From: JAYYPW01 sp036128855
GTDB taxonomy: Bacteria; Pseudomonadota; Gammaproteobacteria; Comchoanobacterales; Comchoanobacteraceae
Length of the DNA stretch: 64,000 nt
Assembly (NCBI GenBank): GCA_036128855.1
Contig: JAYYPW010000008.1
Location: 62,001-126,000 of the forward strand
Reading direction: 5' to 3'
Under the pieces are notes generated by a model. It did no database searches, was not told the DNA's origin, and worked only from the letters and a program-made list of their open reading frames with translations. This document shows positions 46,178-52,960 of this stretch, in pieces. Positions within the stretch are counted from its first letter, which is position 1. Each line of letters begins with the position of its first letter. The position numbers and the translations under genes are program-made.

Positions 46178-46330
46178 ATGAAACAACAGCAAATACACAG
46201 ACAGTGCAAGTTTTTAGGTATACAGCGTTATTTAATGGCAAAGTCATTTAGTAAAGATGGAAAAGACGGAAAAGACGATGTCAACCCACCTTGGTGTGAA
46301 GTAGACATCGCTCCGTTAGTATGGAACTAA
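46178..46330 (+). CDS. 50-residue peptide with Lys-Asp-Gly repeat
   Basis: A short gene, too small for default gene calling, with an excellent Shine-Dalgarno (AAGGAGAG) 8 bases upstream of the ATG. The product starts basic (HRQCKFLGIQRYLMAK), then has FSKDGKDGKDDVNPPWCEVDI and ends in WN. The stop overlaps the 3' end of the convergent gene by four bases. It is not recognised. A basic leader followed by an acidic, Pro/Trp/Cys-containing tail would fit a precursor peptide, possibly modified by the nearby ATP-grasp protein; this is conjecture. Confidence 0.6.
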   Translation: MKQQQIHRQCKFLGIQRYLMAKSFSKDGKDGKDDVNPPWCEVDIAPLVWN

Positions 46331-46941
46331 GATGAGGGTTTGCTACTAGCTGTTTCAGTATCGGGTAATGCATTAAGTAGAGCAGAAAGCTCAAAGGATT
46401 CACAAGGTATGGATCGTTTTAATGATGGATATGAGTTGGACCTAGAAATAGACATAGCATTACTCTGAACAGGAGGAGCCGAGTGAATAGAGGGCATGAG
46501 ACAAGTATCCATTTGCTCATGCTCATCATCAAAACCACAAAATTGGCCAAATACCGATTCTTCAGAGTCAGTATCTGAGTCCAATATAGGCCTAGTAGAG
46601 TCATTTCTTAAGCTGAAAGCTGGAGATGAAAAGTTAGCTAGATTTTGCGCAGTGAGTATACTCGTCTTCGACGACATACTCTCGGTCGAAGTACGACCAG
46701 TAGTAGTACTTTCAGAACGAACAGGTAAGATATCTTTGAAGGTTATATCATTATCTAAATCAATTATACTGTCAGAGTCTATATATCTGTGGTTTTCCAC
46801 TTTATCCAACAAAGAGGATTGTGATGCAAAATTATCAGAAGTGATAGGCTTAAAATCACACTCTACGACGGCATTACTTCTTGCACGCTTAGCTCGAGGA
46901 TTGTCGTCAATAGTTGGGTTAAGAGTCGATCTTTTTTTCAT
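46327..46941 (-). CDS. Orphan protein with bipartite NLS-like N-terminus
   Basis: Not recognised. The 204-residue hydrophilic protein starts MKKRS and has RAKRAR at 16-21, so K2-K3-R4 and K18-R19-A-R21 form an approximately bipartite basic motif like eukaryotic nuclear localisation signals. It then has acidic-serine patches including DSDTDSEES, similar to the CDTDTDSES of the orphan at 23925. Ser/Thr-rich and low in hydrophobics, it is probably disordered. It has its own consensus-like promoter. A nucleus-targeted effector is a plausible but untested idea. Confidence 0.6.
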   Translation of the reverse strand: MKKRSTLNPTIDDNPRAKRARSNAVVECDFKPITSDNFASQSSLLDKVENHRYIDSDSIIDLDNDITFKDILPVRSESTTTGRTSTESMSSKTSILTAQNLANFSSPAFSLRNDSTRPILDSDTDSEESVFGQFCGFDDEHEQMDTCLMPSIHSAPPVQSNAMSISRSNSYPSLKRSIPCESFELSALLNALPDTETASSKPSS

Positions 46942-46965
46942 ACTTTTCCTTATATTTTTCTATTA

Positions 46966-46993
46966 ATTATACATTTATTCAGTATTTTATCAA
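46966..46993 (-). promoter_or_regulatory. Promoter of the NLS-bearing orphan
   Basis: On the minus strand TTGATA (46993-46988) and a perfect TATAAT (46971-46966) are 16 bases apart. AAGGA follows a little downstream, and the ATG is at 46941. Confidence 0.6.
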
Positions 46994-47033
46994 GTTTTAT
47001 ATAAGGGGGGTAGGTTACTAGAGAGAAATAAAT

Positions 47034-47918
47034 ATGAAAAATAAAAGAAAATGTAAAGAAAATAGATCAGTTTTAGTAATTGGTTCATACCAGGACCCAG
47101 TTATTAAACATTTTTTAGAACACGTATCACAAACAAAGCAAGCAAGAAATAGATGGGTTTTCTTATGGGAGGAGACATTTGCAACAACCACGCATGTAAA
47201 TGATGTAGGATGGCAAATTGGAGAAAAAGTATTTATTCGGCATGATCAGGTATGTGGCGTATTCAATAGGCTAGTCGCTCAAAATAAAGCAAAAAAATCA
47301 ACAACAGAAGCCTACGATAATATAGTTATATTTTGTAACTACCTTATGGATGAAGTATATCCAAATGTATTAAATCGGCCAAAATATGGTATGAGTAATT
47401 ATAGTAAATTAACACAGCTAGCATCAATTCAGCCTAAGGTGTTAAAAATACCGTTTAGCAGACAGTGCGTAAATAAAAAGTGGGATGATCAATACCATGA
47501 ACTAATGTGGATTTTCAAATCAGCAAGCAGCGTAAGGTCTATTACAACATTGCTATCAGAGAAAGACAAAAAACGATACATCACCGAACCAGTTATTTTT
47601 CAAGAATTTTTAAAAGGAAAAAACATAAGAGTACATGTAATAGGTACCCAATGCTTAGCACATTACTGCATTTCGAAAAAGACAGATTATCGTTATGCTA
47701 TTACAAGCATTTTGCGAGTAAAATTACCTAATTTCATCCTTCAGGACTGCATAGAGATAACAAAGCAGCTAGGTTTAACCTTCGCAGGAATTGACCTAAT
47801 TCAAACAGGGCTAGGCTGGTTTATTTTAGAGGCTAATACTGCAGCAGGTTATAGTTATTTTGAAACGAATGCACGAGAAATATCTCAGGCAATCACAGAT
47901 TATTGGGAGGCTGTATGA
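47034..47918 (+). CDS. RimK-like ATP-grasp ligase
   Basis: A 294-residue ATP-grasp protein, probably joining a carboxylate to an amine or hydroxyl using ATP. The pre-ATP-grasp part holds NRPKYGMSNYSK (114-125). The grasp domain has FKSASSVRS (161-169) with the nucleotide lysine K162, FQEFLKGKNIRVHVIG (189-204), TDYRYA, then GID254 and LEAN268 with the metal-binding D254, E266 and N268. Related families make graspetides or add amino acids to proteins; the substrate here is unknown. A paralogous but degenerate copy lies 2 kb downstream (49871). Confidence 0.8.
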   Translation: MKNKRKCKENRSVLVIGSYQDPVIKHFLEHVSQTKQARNRWVFLWEETFATTTHVNDVGWQIGEKVFIRHDQVCGVFNRLVAQNKAKKSTTEAYDNIVIFCNYLMDEVYPNVLNRPKYGMSNYSKLTQLASIQPKVLKIPFSRQCVNKKWDDQYHELMWIFKSASSVRSITTLLSEKDKKRYITEPVIFQEFLKGKNIRVHVIGTQCLAHYCISKKTDYRYAITSILRVKLPNFILQDCIEITKQLGLTFAGIDLIQTGLGWFILEANTAAGYSYFETNAREISQAITDYWEAV

Positions 47919-48202
47919 GCAAAGAAAGCTAGCGCGAATATTTTGTAAAATTGCAGAGTAAGGGTTAATCTACCATGTAAGCTATTTTTGAAGTTTTAAG
48001 ATTAACATAAAAATTTACCACGCGGAGGCAATTGCAATTATCTAACAAAGTAATGCATGACGTTCACGAAACTATATGAGGAGGTTAAAACGACCTCTTA
48101 TCTATGCCAGAAAATGCTATCTATAAAAAGAGGAGTGACCTGTGGGATACCAACAGCCGTAAAGTGAATTGAGGAAGCGTAAGGGTTGTATTTTATCGGG
48201 TG
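47919..48202. other. Gap between convergent genes with a possible RNA hairpin
   Basis: No convincing gene. The sequence has a perfect Shine-Dalgarno-like GAGGAGGT (near 48075), with a nearby GACCTCT that could pair with it, and a 22-codon frame from 48113 with no proper ribosome site. AATTGCAATT-like repeats are near 48035. It could hold a small RNA or an RNA hairpin, but nothing here matches a known RNA family. Confidence 0.3.
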
Positions 48203-48631
48203 TTAGTCATGTATTTTGACAAGATGGACATCAAAGTGCACATCAGTCCCAAAAGAGCTCAGGTTTTCAGGTATAACAAATCTCCTCTTACCACCTTCTC
48301 TCATGGGTTGGGAGGTATCACCGCCCAGAATTGCATGTGAGAAAGACTCTTCAACTTCGCCAGACCCTAACTTGAAAGTGAAAGAATCACTACCTTTGCG
48401 CTCATCTATAATATAGCCACCAGATTTTGCAGTTTGGTATGCCACATAGTTAACGGTGATAGTGTCACCGTCTTGTACGACTCTGCCTTGGCCGCGCTCA
48501 ACTTCCCGAATAACAGTGTACTCTTGGGTTATGGGTGCTGCAGCATACAAGGAGTTATTCATAAACATACTTACAAAAAATGCCATTAAATACATCATAA
48601 TTGTTTCGAGTAAAAACACAACATTCACCAT
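48203..48631 (-). CDS. FKBP-type peptidyl-prolyl isomerase, secreted
   Basis: An FKBP-fold protein of about 142 residues with an N-terminal hydrophobic signal-like stretch (MAFFVSMFMNNSLYA). The FKBP core shows VNYVAYQTAKSGGYIIDER, FTFKLGSGEVEESFSHAILGG, and MREGGKRRFVIPENL, aligning with the PPIase motif, and ends in FDVHLVKIH. The aromatic active-site residues are only partly kept. I use ATG 48631 because the 15-base palindrome at 48645-48659 would then lie in the leader; an upstream ATG at 48679 is possible. Confidence 0.8.
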   Translation of the reverse strand: MVNVVFLLETIMMYLMAFFVSMFMNNSLYAAAPITQEYTVIREVERGQGRVVQDGDTITVNYVAYQTAKSGGYIIDERKGSDSFTFKLGSGEVEESFSHAILGGDTSQPMREGGKRRFVIPENLSSFGTDVHFDVHLVKIHD

Positions 48632-48644
48632 TCTTATACATCTA

Positions 48645-48659
48645 ACGTAATTATTACGT
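48645..48659. promoter_or_regulatory. 15-base palindrome upstream of the FKBP gene
   Basis: ACGTAAT and ATTACGT are perfect 7-base arms around one T. It lies 14 bases before the preferred FKBP start, where a repressor site would act. Confidence 0.4.
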
Positions 48660-48744
48660 AAAGGCATAATATTTGTCAAGTATGAACAATAGAGACAGTG
48701 TTAATAATAGAACGGCGAAAAAGTTAACGAAATTAATTAATAAT

Positions 48745-48774
48745 TAATGTAAAAAATACTAAATATGCTAATAT
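48745..48774 (+). promoter_or_regulatory. Promoter of the first tandem small protein
   Basis: TAATGT (48745) and TAATAT (48769-48774), the latter within TGCTAATAT as an extended -10, are 18 bases apart. The same boxes at the same spacing precede the second paralog (49187-49216). Confidence 0.5.
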
Positions 48775-48811
48775 AGCTCACTTGAAACTAAGGAAATAAT
48801 AAGGATCAAGA

Positions 48812-49147
48812 ATGTCTAAATATAAAGTACATGGAACACGAGGGGCCAGAAAAGCTTTAACAAACCCAAGTCACACGTTATTTTCACCACATCGGCAAAA
48901 ATATCAGGCAGAGTTACCTCAAGCTCCTAGAGCCAATAGAGCGTCAATAGATCAAAAGCTTAGTAATCTCCAGGAAGATAAGAATAAGCTTGAAAGTGAG
49001 ATTTTTAAGATGGCAAATTCCTCTAAAAAAAACCCAGTGCTTTTTCGCTTAGCAAATGAACGATTTAGAGAGATGCAATCTGAAGTTGCTAAACTCACCA
49101 CAAGTCAGGATAAAAGCCGAATATTACGGATAGATTTACCTTTTTAA
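48812..49147 (+). CDS. Tandem orphan small protein A
   Basis: A 111-residue, basic protein without a recognised family. It shares an N-terminal block with the gene 98 bases downstream: MSKYKV, TRGA, KA, NPSHTL, SP, PQAPRA, then DQKL, SEI, KM, VL, RLANER. The N-terminal part is positively charged and probably unstructured; residues 50-100 look helical. The C-terminal 20 residues differ. A duplicated promoter supports a recent duplication. It is encoded between the two ATP-grasp-like proteins and could be a substrate, adaptor or effector; none is shown. Confidence 0.6.
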   Translation: MSKYKVHGTRGARKALTNPSHTLFSPHRQKYQAELPQAPRANRASIDQKLSNLQEDKNKLESEIFKMANSSKKNPVLFRLANERFREMQSEVAKLTTSQDKSRILRIDLPF

Positions 49148-49186
49148 GGAATAAATCTGATAAAATTACATTTATTAATTAAAATT

Positions 49187-49216
49187 TAATGTAAAAAGAA
49201 GTAAAAGTGCTAATAT
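49187..49216 (+). promoter_or_regulatory. Promoter of the second tandem small protein
   Basis: TAATGT (49187-49192), 18 bases, TAATAT (49211-49216) in the same TGCTAATAT context as the copy at 48745, indicating that the whole promoter and gene unit was duplicated. Confidence 0.5.
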
Positions 49217-49244
49217 AGCGCTCATAAATCTTAAAGGAACTATC

Positions 49245-49808
49245 ATGTCAAAATATAAAGTTTACAAAACGCGTGGAGCGGTAAAGGCCATATCAAACCC
49301 AAGCCACACTCTATATTCACCTGTTCGGAGAGAAACACAGCCAGCAGAGATACCCCAAGCTCCTAGAGCAATCAGGTCAACACGTGATCAAAAGCTCAAA
49401 AAGTTACGGGCGGAGAGTGATATCCTCAGAAGTGAGATTTCAAAAATGCCTAGATCATCACAAAAAGATCAAGTGCTTTTGAGATTGGCCAATGAACGCT
49501 TATTCGAGATACGGTCTGAAATAGCAGAACTAGTATCGAGCCTAAAAAAACAGCCTACACTTCAGTTTAATTTATTCTTTAATAGAACATCACCTTCTAG
49601 TGTTTCTACGTTATTTTGTACAGAGAGCGAAAGCAACACTAAAACTCACAAGGTAGAGGATATTGCAGTTGAAGCAGTTGCTCCATCTTCGCCAACCATA
49701 TCTGGTATTTGTAGGTTATTTGATGAAGAAGGTGTTCGTAACACTAAAACTAATAAAACAGAAGATATTAGATCAGAAACAGTGACTAGACCTACGCTGA
49801 CCATATAA
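49245..49808 (+). CDS. Tandem orphan small protein B
   Basis: A 187-residue paralog of the preceding protein. Residues 1-105 align with it through the shared MSKYKV, TRGA, NPSHTL, PQAPRA and RLANER blocks. It continues for about 80 residues rich in Ser/Thr/Glu, in which a unit of the type NTKT-K-EDI repeats: NTKTHKVEDI at about 131-140 and NTKTNKTEDI at about 166-175. An internal duplication of this tail seems likely. No known family. GGAAC lies before the ATG at 49245. Confidence 0.6.
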   Translation: MSKYKVYKTRGAVKAISNPSHTLYSPVRRETQPAEIPQAPRAIRSTRDQKLKKLRAESDILRSEISKMPRSSQKDQVLLRLANERLFEIRSEIAELVSSLKKQPTLQFNLFFNRTSPSSVSTLFCTESESNTKTHKVEDIAVEAVAPSSPTISGICRLFDEEGVRNTKTNKTEDIRSETVTRPTLTI

Positions 49809-49826
49809 AAACCGGTATATCTTGCA

Positions 49827-49869
49827 TGTGATTTAGACGGTAAAGTAACAATACTTTACCGGAATCACA
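49827..49869 (+). promoter_or_regulatory. Long hairpin abutting the start of the ATP-grasp-like gene
   Basis: The outer arms TGTGATT (49827-49833) and AATCACA (49863-49869) and the inner arms CGGTAAAGT (49838-49846) and ACTTTACCG (49853-49861) are both perfect, with loop AACAAT and a small internal bulge. One base separates it from the ATG at 49871, so no Shine-Dalgarno is free. It may control translation, act as an operator or be a terminator without a T-run. Confidence 0.55.
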
Positions 49870-49870
49870 T

Positions 49871-50785
49871 ATGAGGTACACAGTATTAACAGTAGGGATC
49901 GATAAGGTTCTACGTATCGCGCTAGATAAAGTAAATTGCCATCAAGCACACGTAGTTCATATAGATTGGCCTCAACTTCTAACTGCGCCGACAGATGTAA
50001 AAAACAACAAGAACCAACTAAGGTTTGTATTAGAAATATCTGAAGGTATCTCTCTAGATTCTCAAAGCCTAACTGGTATTATTAGTTTTGATAGACACAT
50101 ACCTAGAGCATGCTTGGCACATAATTATCACCAAGATGACCAGGAATATTGCTTTAGTGCATGGCAAAGTAATTGGCTTAGCTTACATAAGTCAGTAAAA
50201 AAGTCTATTAACTGCGTAGACTACTCCATGTTACAAGCGAATTATTTGACCCTGCCACATTGCTACAGTCTAGCACACGCTGTAGGCTTAGATGTGCCTA
50301 AGTGGAATTTTTGTAGTCAAAAAAGTCTACCTATTGCATATTTAAGTACAGCAAACAAATCGTTACTTCACAACCACAATTTTTCTCAGTCTTCCTCAAC
50401 AGGTATGCTTGCTATAGAGTATATCCAAGGAGACCCAGTTGTAGTATTAGTTATTGGTAAGAGGATAGTGGCTAGGCGTATAAAATCTCTTGAGGTTAAT
50501 ATTCAAATACCAATAAAAGTTTCATCAAAGATGTTGAAATTAAAAATGCAGCTGGGAATAGATGTCTGCGAGATTTTTTGTAAAATAAATGATGGGCGCT
50601 GGATTGTTTTACGAGTAGTAACTAAACCAGAATGGGGAAGGTGGTGGCTGCGAGACTTAGATAGTTATGCAGGATATTTACTTGATTTGCTGAAGCCGCC
50701 CCAGGGAAAAAAACCTAAAAAGCATCCGATGTTTATAAAAAAAAACCTAAGACCATTTTGTGGATCAGAACAAGAGCCTGGCTAA
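49871..50785 (+). CDS. Degenerate ATP-grasp-like protein (pseudo-ligase)
   Basis: A 304-residue protein whose whole layout parallels the ATP-grasp protein at 47034. An N-terminal VLTVGIDKVL matches VLVIGSYQDPVI, AVGLDVPKW and IEYIQGDPVVVLVIG match the central part, and LGID231 matches LGLTFAGID254. At the metal site, where the active type has LEAN, this protein has LRVV, so the Glu and Asn are R248 and V250. Loss of these ligands suggests no catalysis. A partner or scaffold role for the active copy is inference. The C-terminal 30 residues are Lys/Pro-rich. Its ATG is next to the hairpin at 49827-49869. Confidence 0.65.
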   Translation: MRYTVLTVGIDKVLRIALDKVNCHQAHVVHIDWPQLLTAPTDVKNNKNQLRFVLEISEGISLDSQSLTGIISFDRHIPRACLAHNYHQDDQEYCFSAWQSNWLSLHKSVKKSINCVDYSMLQANYLTLPHCYSLAHAVGLDVPKWNFCSQKSLPIAYLSTANKSLLHNHNFSQSSSTGMLAIEYIQGDPVVVLVIGKRIVARRIKSLEVNIQIPIKVSSKMLKLKMQLGIDVCEIFCKINDGRWIVLRVVTKPEWGRWWLRDLDSYAGYLLDLLKPPQGKKPKKHPMFIKKNLRPFCGSEQEPG

Positions 50786-51375
50786 TATAAGAAGGGTAGA
50801 GATTCTCCATTGATTTTCTCTATCGAAAAAATGATCTTCTCAGAGCTTTCCCTAGGTTTTTCGTATAAGACAAATGGACAATCACAAATAGTATTATTGG
50901 CAGAGAAGCAGTTCATTACTCCACGGTCATCTCCATTAGGTTTGTATATTTTTTCTTTTTCTGCATCGCTCATATAAGTCCTGGTATTGTCAGTCAAGTT
51001 AGATGGGTTGTTGATGATGATGTTTTTATATAAACTAACGGGAAACTCTCGAGCACTTGGGCCTTTATATATACAGGTAATTCGTCCGATATTTACCCCT
51101 TTCCATTGTACACCAACAAACTTGGTAAGCTTGTCTGAGAAGCTGGGCTCATTGGCTTTCCAGTCATCTTTACTTTGCCAAAAGTTATCTTTATCTAAGA
51201 ATAATTCGGATATTTGCGGGCAAAATGAGGCTCCTGGCTGATAGGCATAAGGACAGACACTATTCTCAGTTGGCTCTGATGGCTCAGAGGTAGGCCTGTT
51301 GTTAACTGGTGTATTAAGTTGCGCATAAGAGGACTGAGTGAACAAAAAACAAGCTAACAATAAATAAGAAGTCAT
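50782..51375 (-). CDS. Secreted orphan with cysteine-rich ends
   Basis: A protein of about 197 residues starting MTSYLLLACFLFTQSSYA, a signal peptide with a plausible cleavage after SYA. The mature part has cysteines in CPYAYQPGASFCP, ITCIYKG and DCPF, a WKGVNIG segment and a Pro/Glu-rich N-terminal linker. It may be periplasmic or exported; no family is recognised with confidence. A GTG four codons upstream (51387) is an alternative start. It is convergent with the pseudo-ligase gene and overlaps it by 4 bases. Confidence 0.6.
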   Translation of the reverse strand: MTSYLLLACFLFTQSSYAQLNTPVNNRPTSEPSEPTENSVCPYAYQPGASFCPQISELFLDKDNFWQSKDDWKANEPSFSDKLTKFVGVQWKGVNIGRITCIYKGPSAREFPVSLYKNIIINNPSNLTDNTRTYMSDAEKEKIYKPNGDDRGVMNCFSANNTICDCPFVLYEKPRESSEKIIFSIEKINGESLPFLY

Positions 51376-51448
51376 ACTGATAAACACAATTAATTATCTT
51401 CATATTAATAGATTTGTATACATACATCTAGTAGTGCTTACAAATAAT

Positions 51449-52807
51449 TTATTTTTCGACTATGAGTTCACGTACTCCATCATGAAAGATCATACGTACA
51501 CGATCACCAATCTGTAGATTATTAGAAGAATCCAGCACTTTTCCATCTTTTTGTGCAATAACATAGCCACGTTGTAAGACGTGATGAGGGTTGACTGTGT
51601 CAAGTTTATCACGCATAAATGCTAATCTTTCAAAATGGGCCTGCACCAAAGCAATACTACATCGATGGATCCTACTAGACAGATGCTGTAATCTAGTATT
51701 AGTCAGGGCCACAATCGCAACGAGTCTTCTTATCGTCAGGTGTGACTTTATCCGTGTAATTTCTTGGGTTTGCTTACGCATGATATGTAGAATATGGGTG
51801 CGCATGGTCGATTGTAATACCCTGAGATTCTTGTACTGTTGCTCAACCTTTTCTTTTGGGTGCGTTAAAGATTGGTGTAGATGGTGTAAGGACCAAGATT
51901 TATGCGAAAGTAGGTGCCGCGTAAGATGTATTACACGATCACAGTACTGCTGTAGATGTTGGTATAATTCAGCGTGGTTCGGGGTGAGAAGGACGGCTGC
52001 TTGCGTAGGTGTTGCAGCTCTAACATCTACTACTTTGTCTGCAATAGTATGGTCAATTTCGTGGCCAACAGCGTTCACAGTGGGAATTGTGCATGAAAAT
52101 ATCGCACGGGCTAAGTCAGGATCATTGAAACACCATAAATCTTCTAACGATCCACCGCCTCGACACAACACGATTGCGTCTAAATCCTTTGCTTGAGATG
52201 CTTTATGCATAGCTAAACACAAACTTTGGGCTGCGTGTTTACCCTGAACAAGGGCTGGATATAACCTTAGTGAACATATTGGAAATCGAAGGCGCATCAT
52301 TTTGACAAAATCAATAAAGCCTGCTGCGCTAGGAGAGGATATAACACCTATTTGCATAGGATATTTAGGGAGGTTCTGTTTTTTCGTGGGGTCAAAAAGG
52401 CCTTCTTGGCTTAGTTGCTTTTCGAGTAGTAAGTATTGTTGCCTGAGCCTACCTTCACCATACAGATGTGCTTTAACTGCAACTAGCTGATATTGTCCAC
52501 GAGGTGCGTAGAGCGTAACTTGGCCTTCTAGCTCAACTGCAGCACCATGATAAAGAATATTATCTATAGGAAGTTGATTTGTGTATGTGCGAAACATTAC
52601 ACAGGTTATCTCAGCATCTTGATCTTTAAGTGTGAAGTATAAATGTCCCGACCTTGGCCGAGACAAGCTACTTACCTCACCATATACCCTGACATTTTTG
52701 GCAGCTCCTTCAATACAGTTTTTCATCCAAATATTAAGCTGGCTTACACTTAATGATGTTGTTGCAGACGTATTTCTAGGGTCAGTAATTGATCGTATTC
52801 CAGTCAT
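51449..52807 (-). CDS. xseA: Exodeoxyribonuclease VII large subunit
   Basis: ExoVII degrades single-stranded DNA in both directions; XseA is the catalytic subunit and XseB (not in this window) completes it. The 452-residue protein has the N-terminal OB-fold (VRVYGEVSSLSRPRSGHLYFTLKD), the central domain with IGVISSPSAAGFIDF, CRGGGSLEDLWCFNDPDLARAI, and NAVGHEIDHTIAD, and a C-terminal helical coiled coil ending in DRVRMIFHDG. Confidence 0.95.
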   Translation of the reverse strand: MTGIRSITDPRNTSATTSLSVSQLNIWMKNCIEGAAKNVRVYGEVSSLSRPRSGHLYFTLKDQDAEITCVMFRTYTNQLPIDNILYHGAAVELEGQVTLYAPRGQYQLVAVKAHLYGEGRLRQQYLLLEKQLSQEGLFDPTKKQNLPKYPMQIGVISSPSAAGFIDFVKMMRLRFPICSLRLYPALVQGKHAAQSLCLAMHKASQAKDLDAIVLCRGGGSLEDLWCFNDPDLARAIFSCTIPTVNAVGHEIDHTIADKVVDVRAATPTQAAVLLTPNHAELYQHLQQYCDRVIHLTRHLLSHKSWSLHHLHQSLTHPKEKVEQQYKNLRVLQSTMRTHILHIMRKQTQEITRIKSHLTIRRLVAIVALTNTRLQHLSSRIHRCSIALVQAHFERLAFMRDKLDTVNPHHVLQRGYVIAQKDGKVLDSSNNLQIGDRVRMIFHDGVRELIVEK

Positions 52808-52960
52808 TATCTAGCAATTAAGAATTGCACATATCATACACATTTGAGACCAATCTGCAAAGATAATAGAAAAAGTTGATATATTATCTAGTCAAATAGC
52901 CAGGTTTTGATTATGATGTTGAAACTAGAATGGATAGAAATTTCCTAAACGGACCGTGAC

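Noticed and set aside
48113..48181. 22-codon reading frame in the gap after the ATP-grasp gene
   Set aside because: The nearest Shine-Dalgarno is about 25 bases upstream and the frame has no supporting features.
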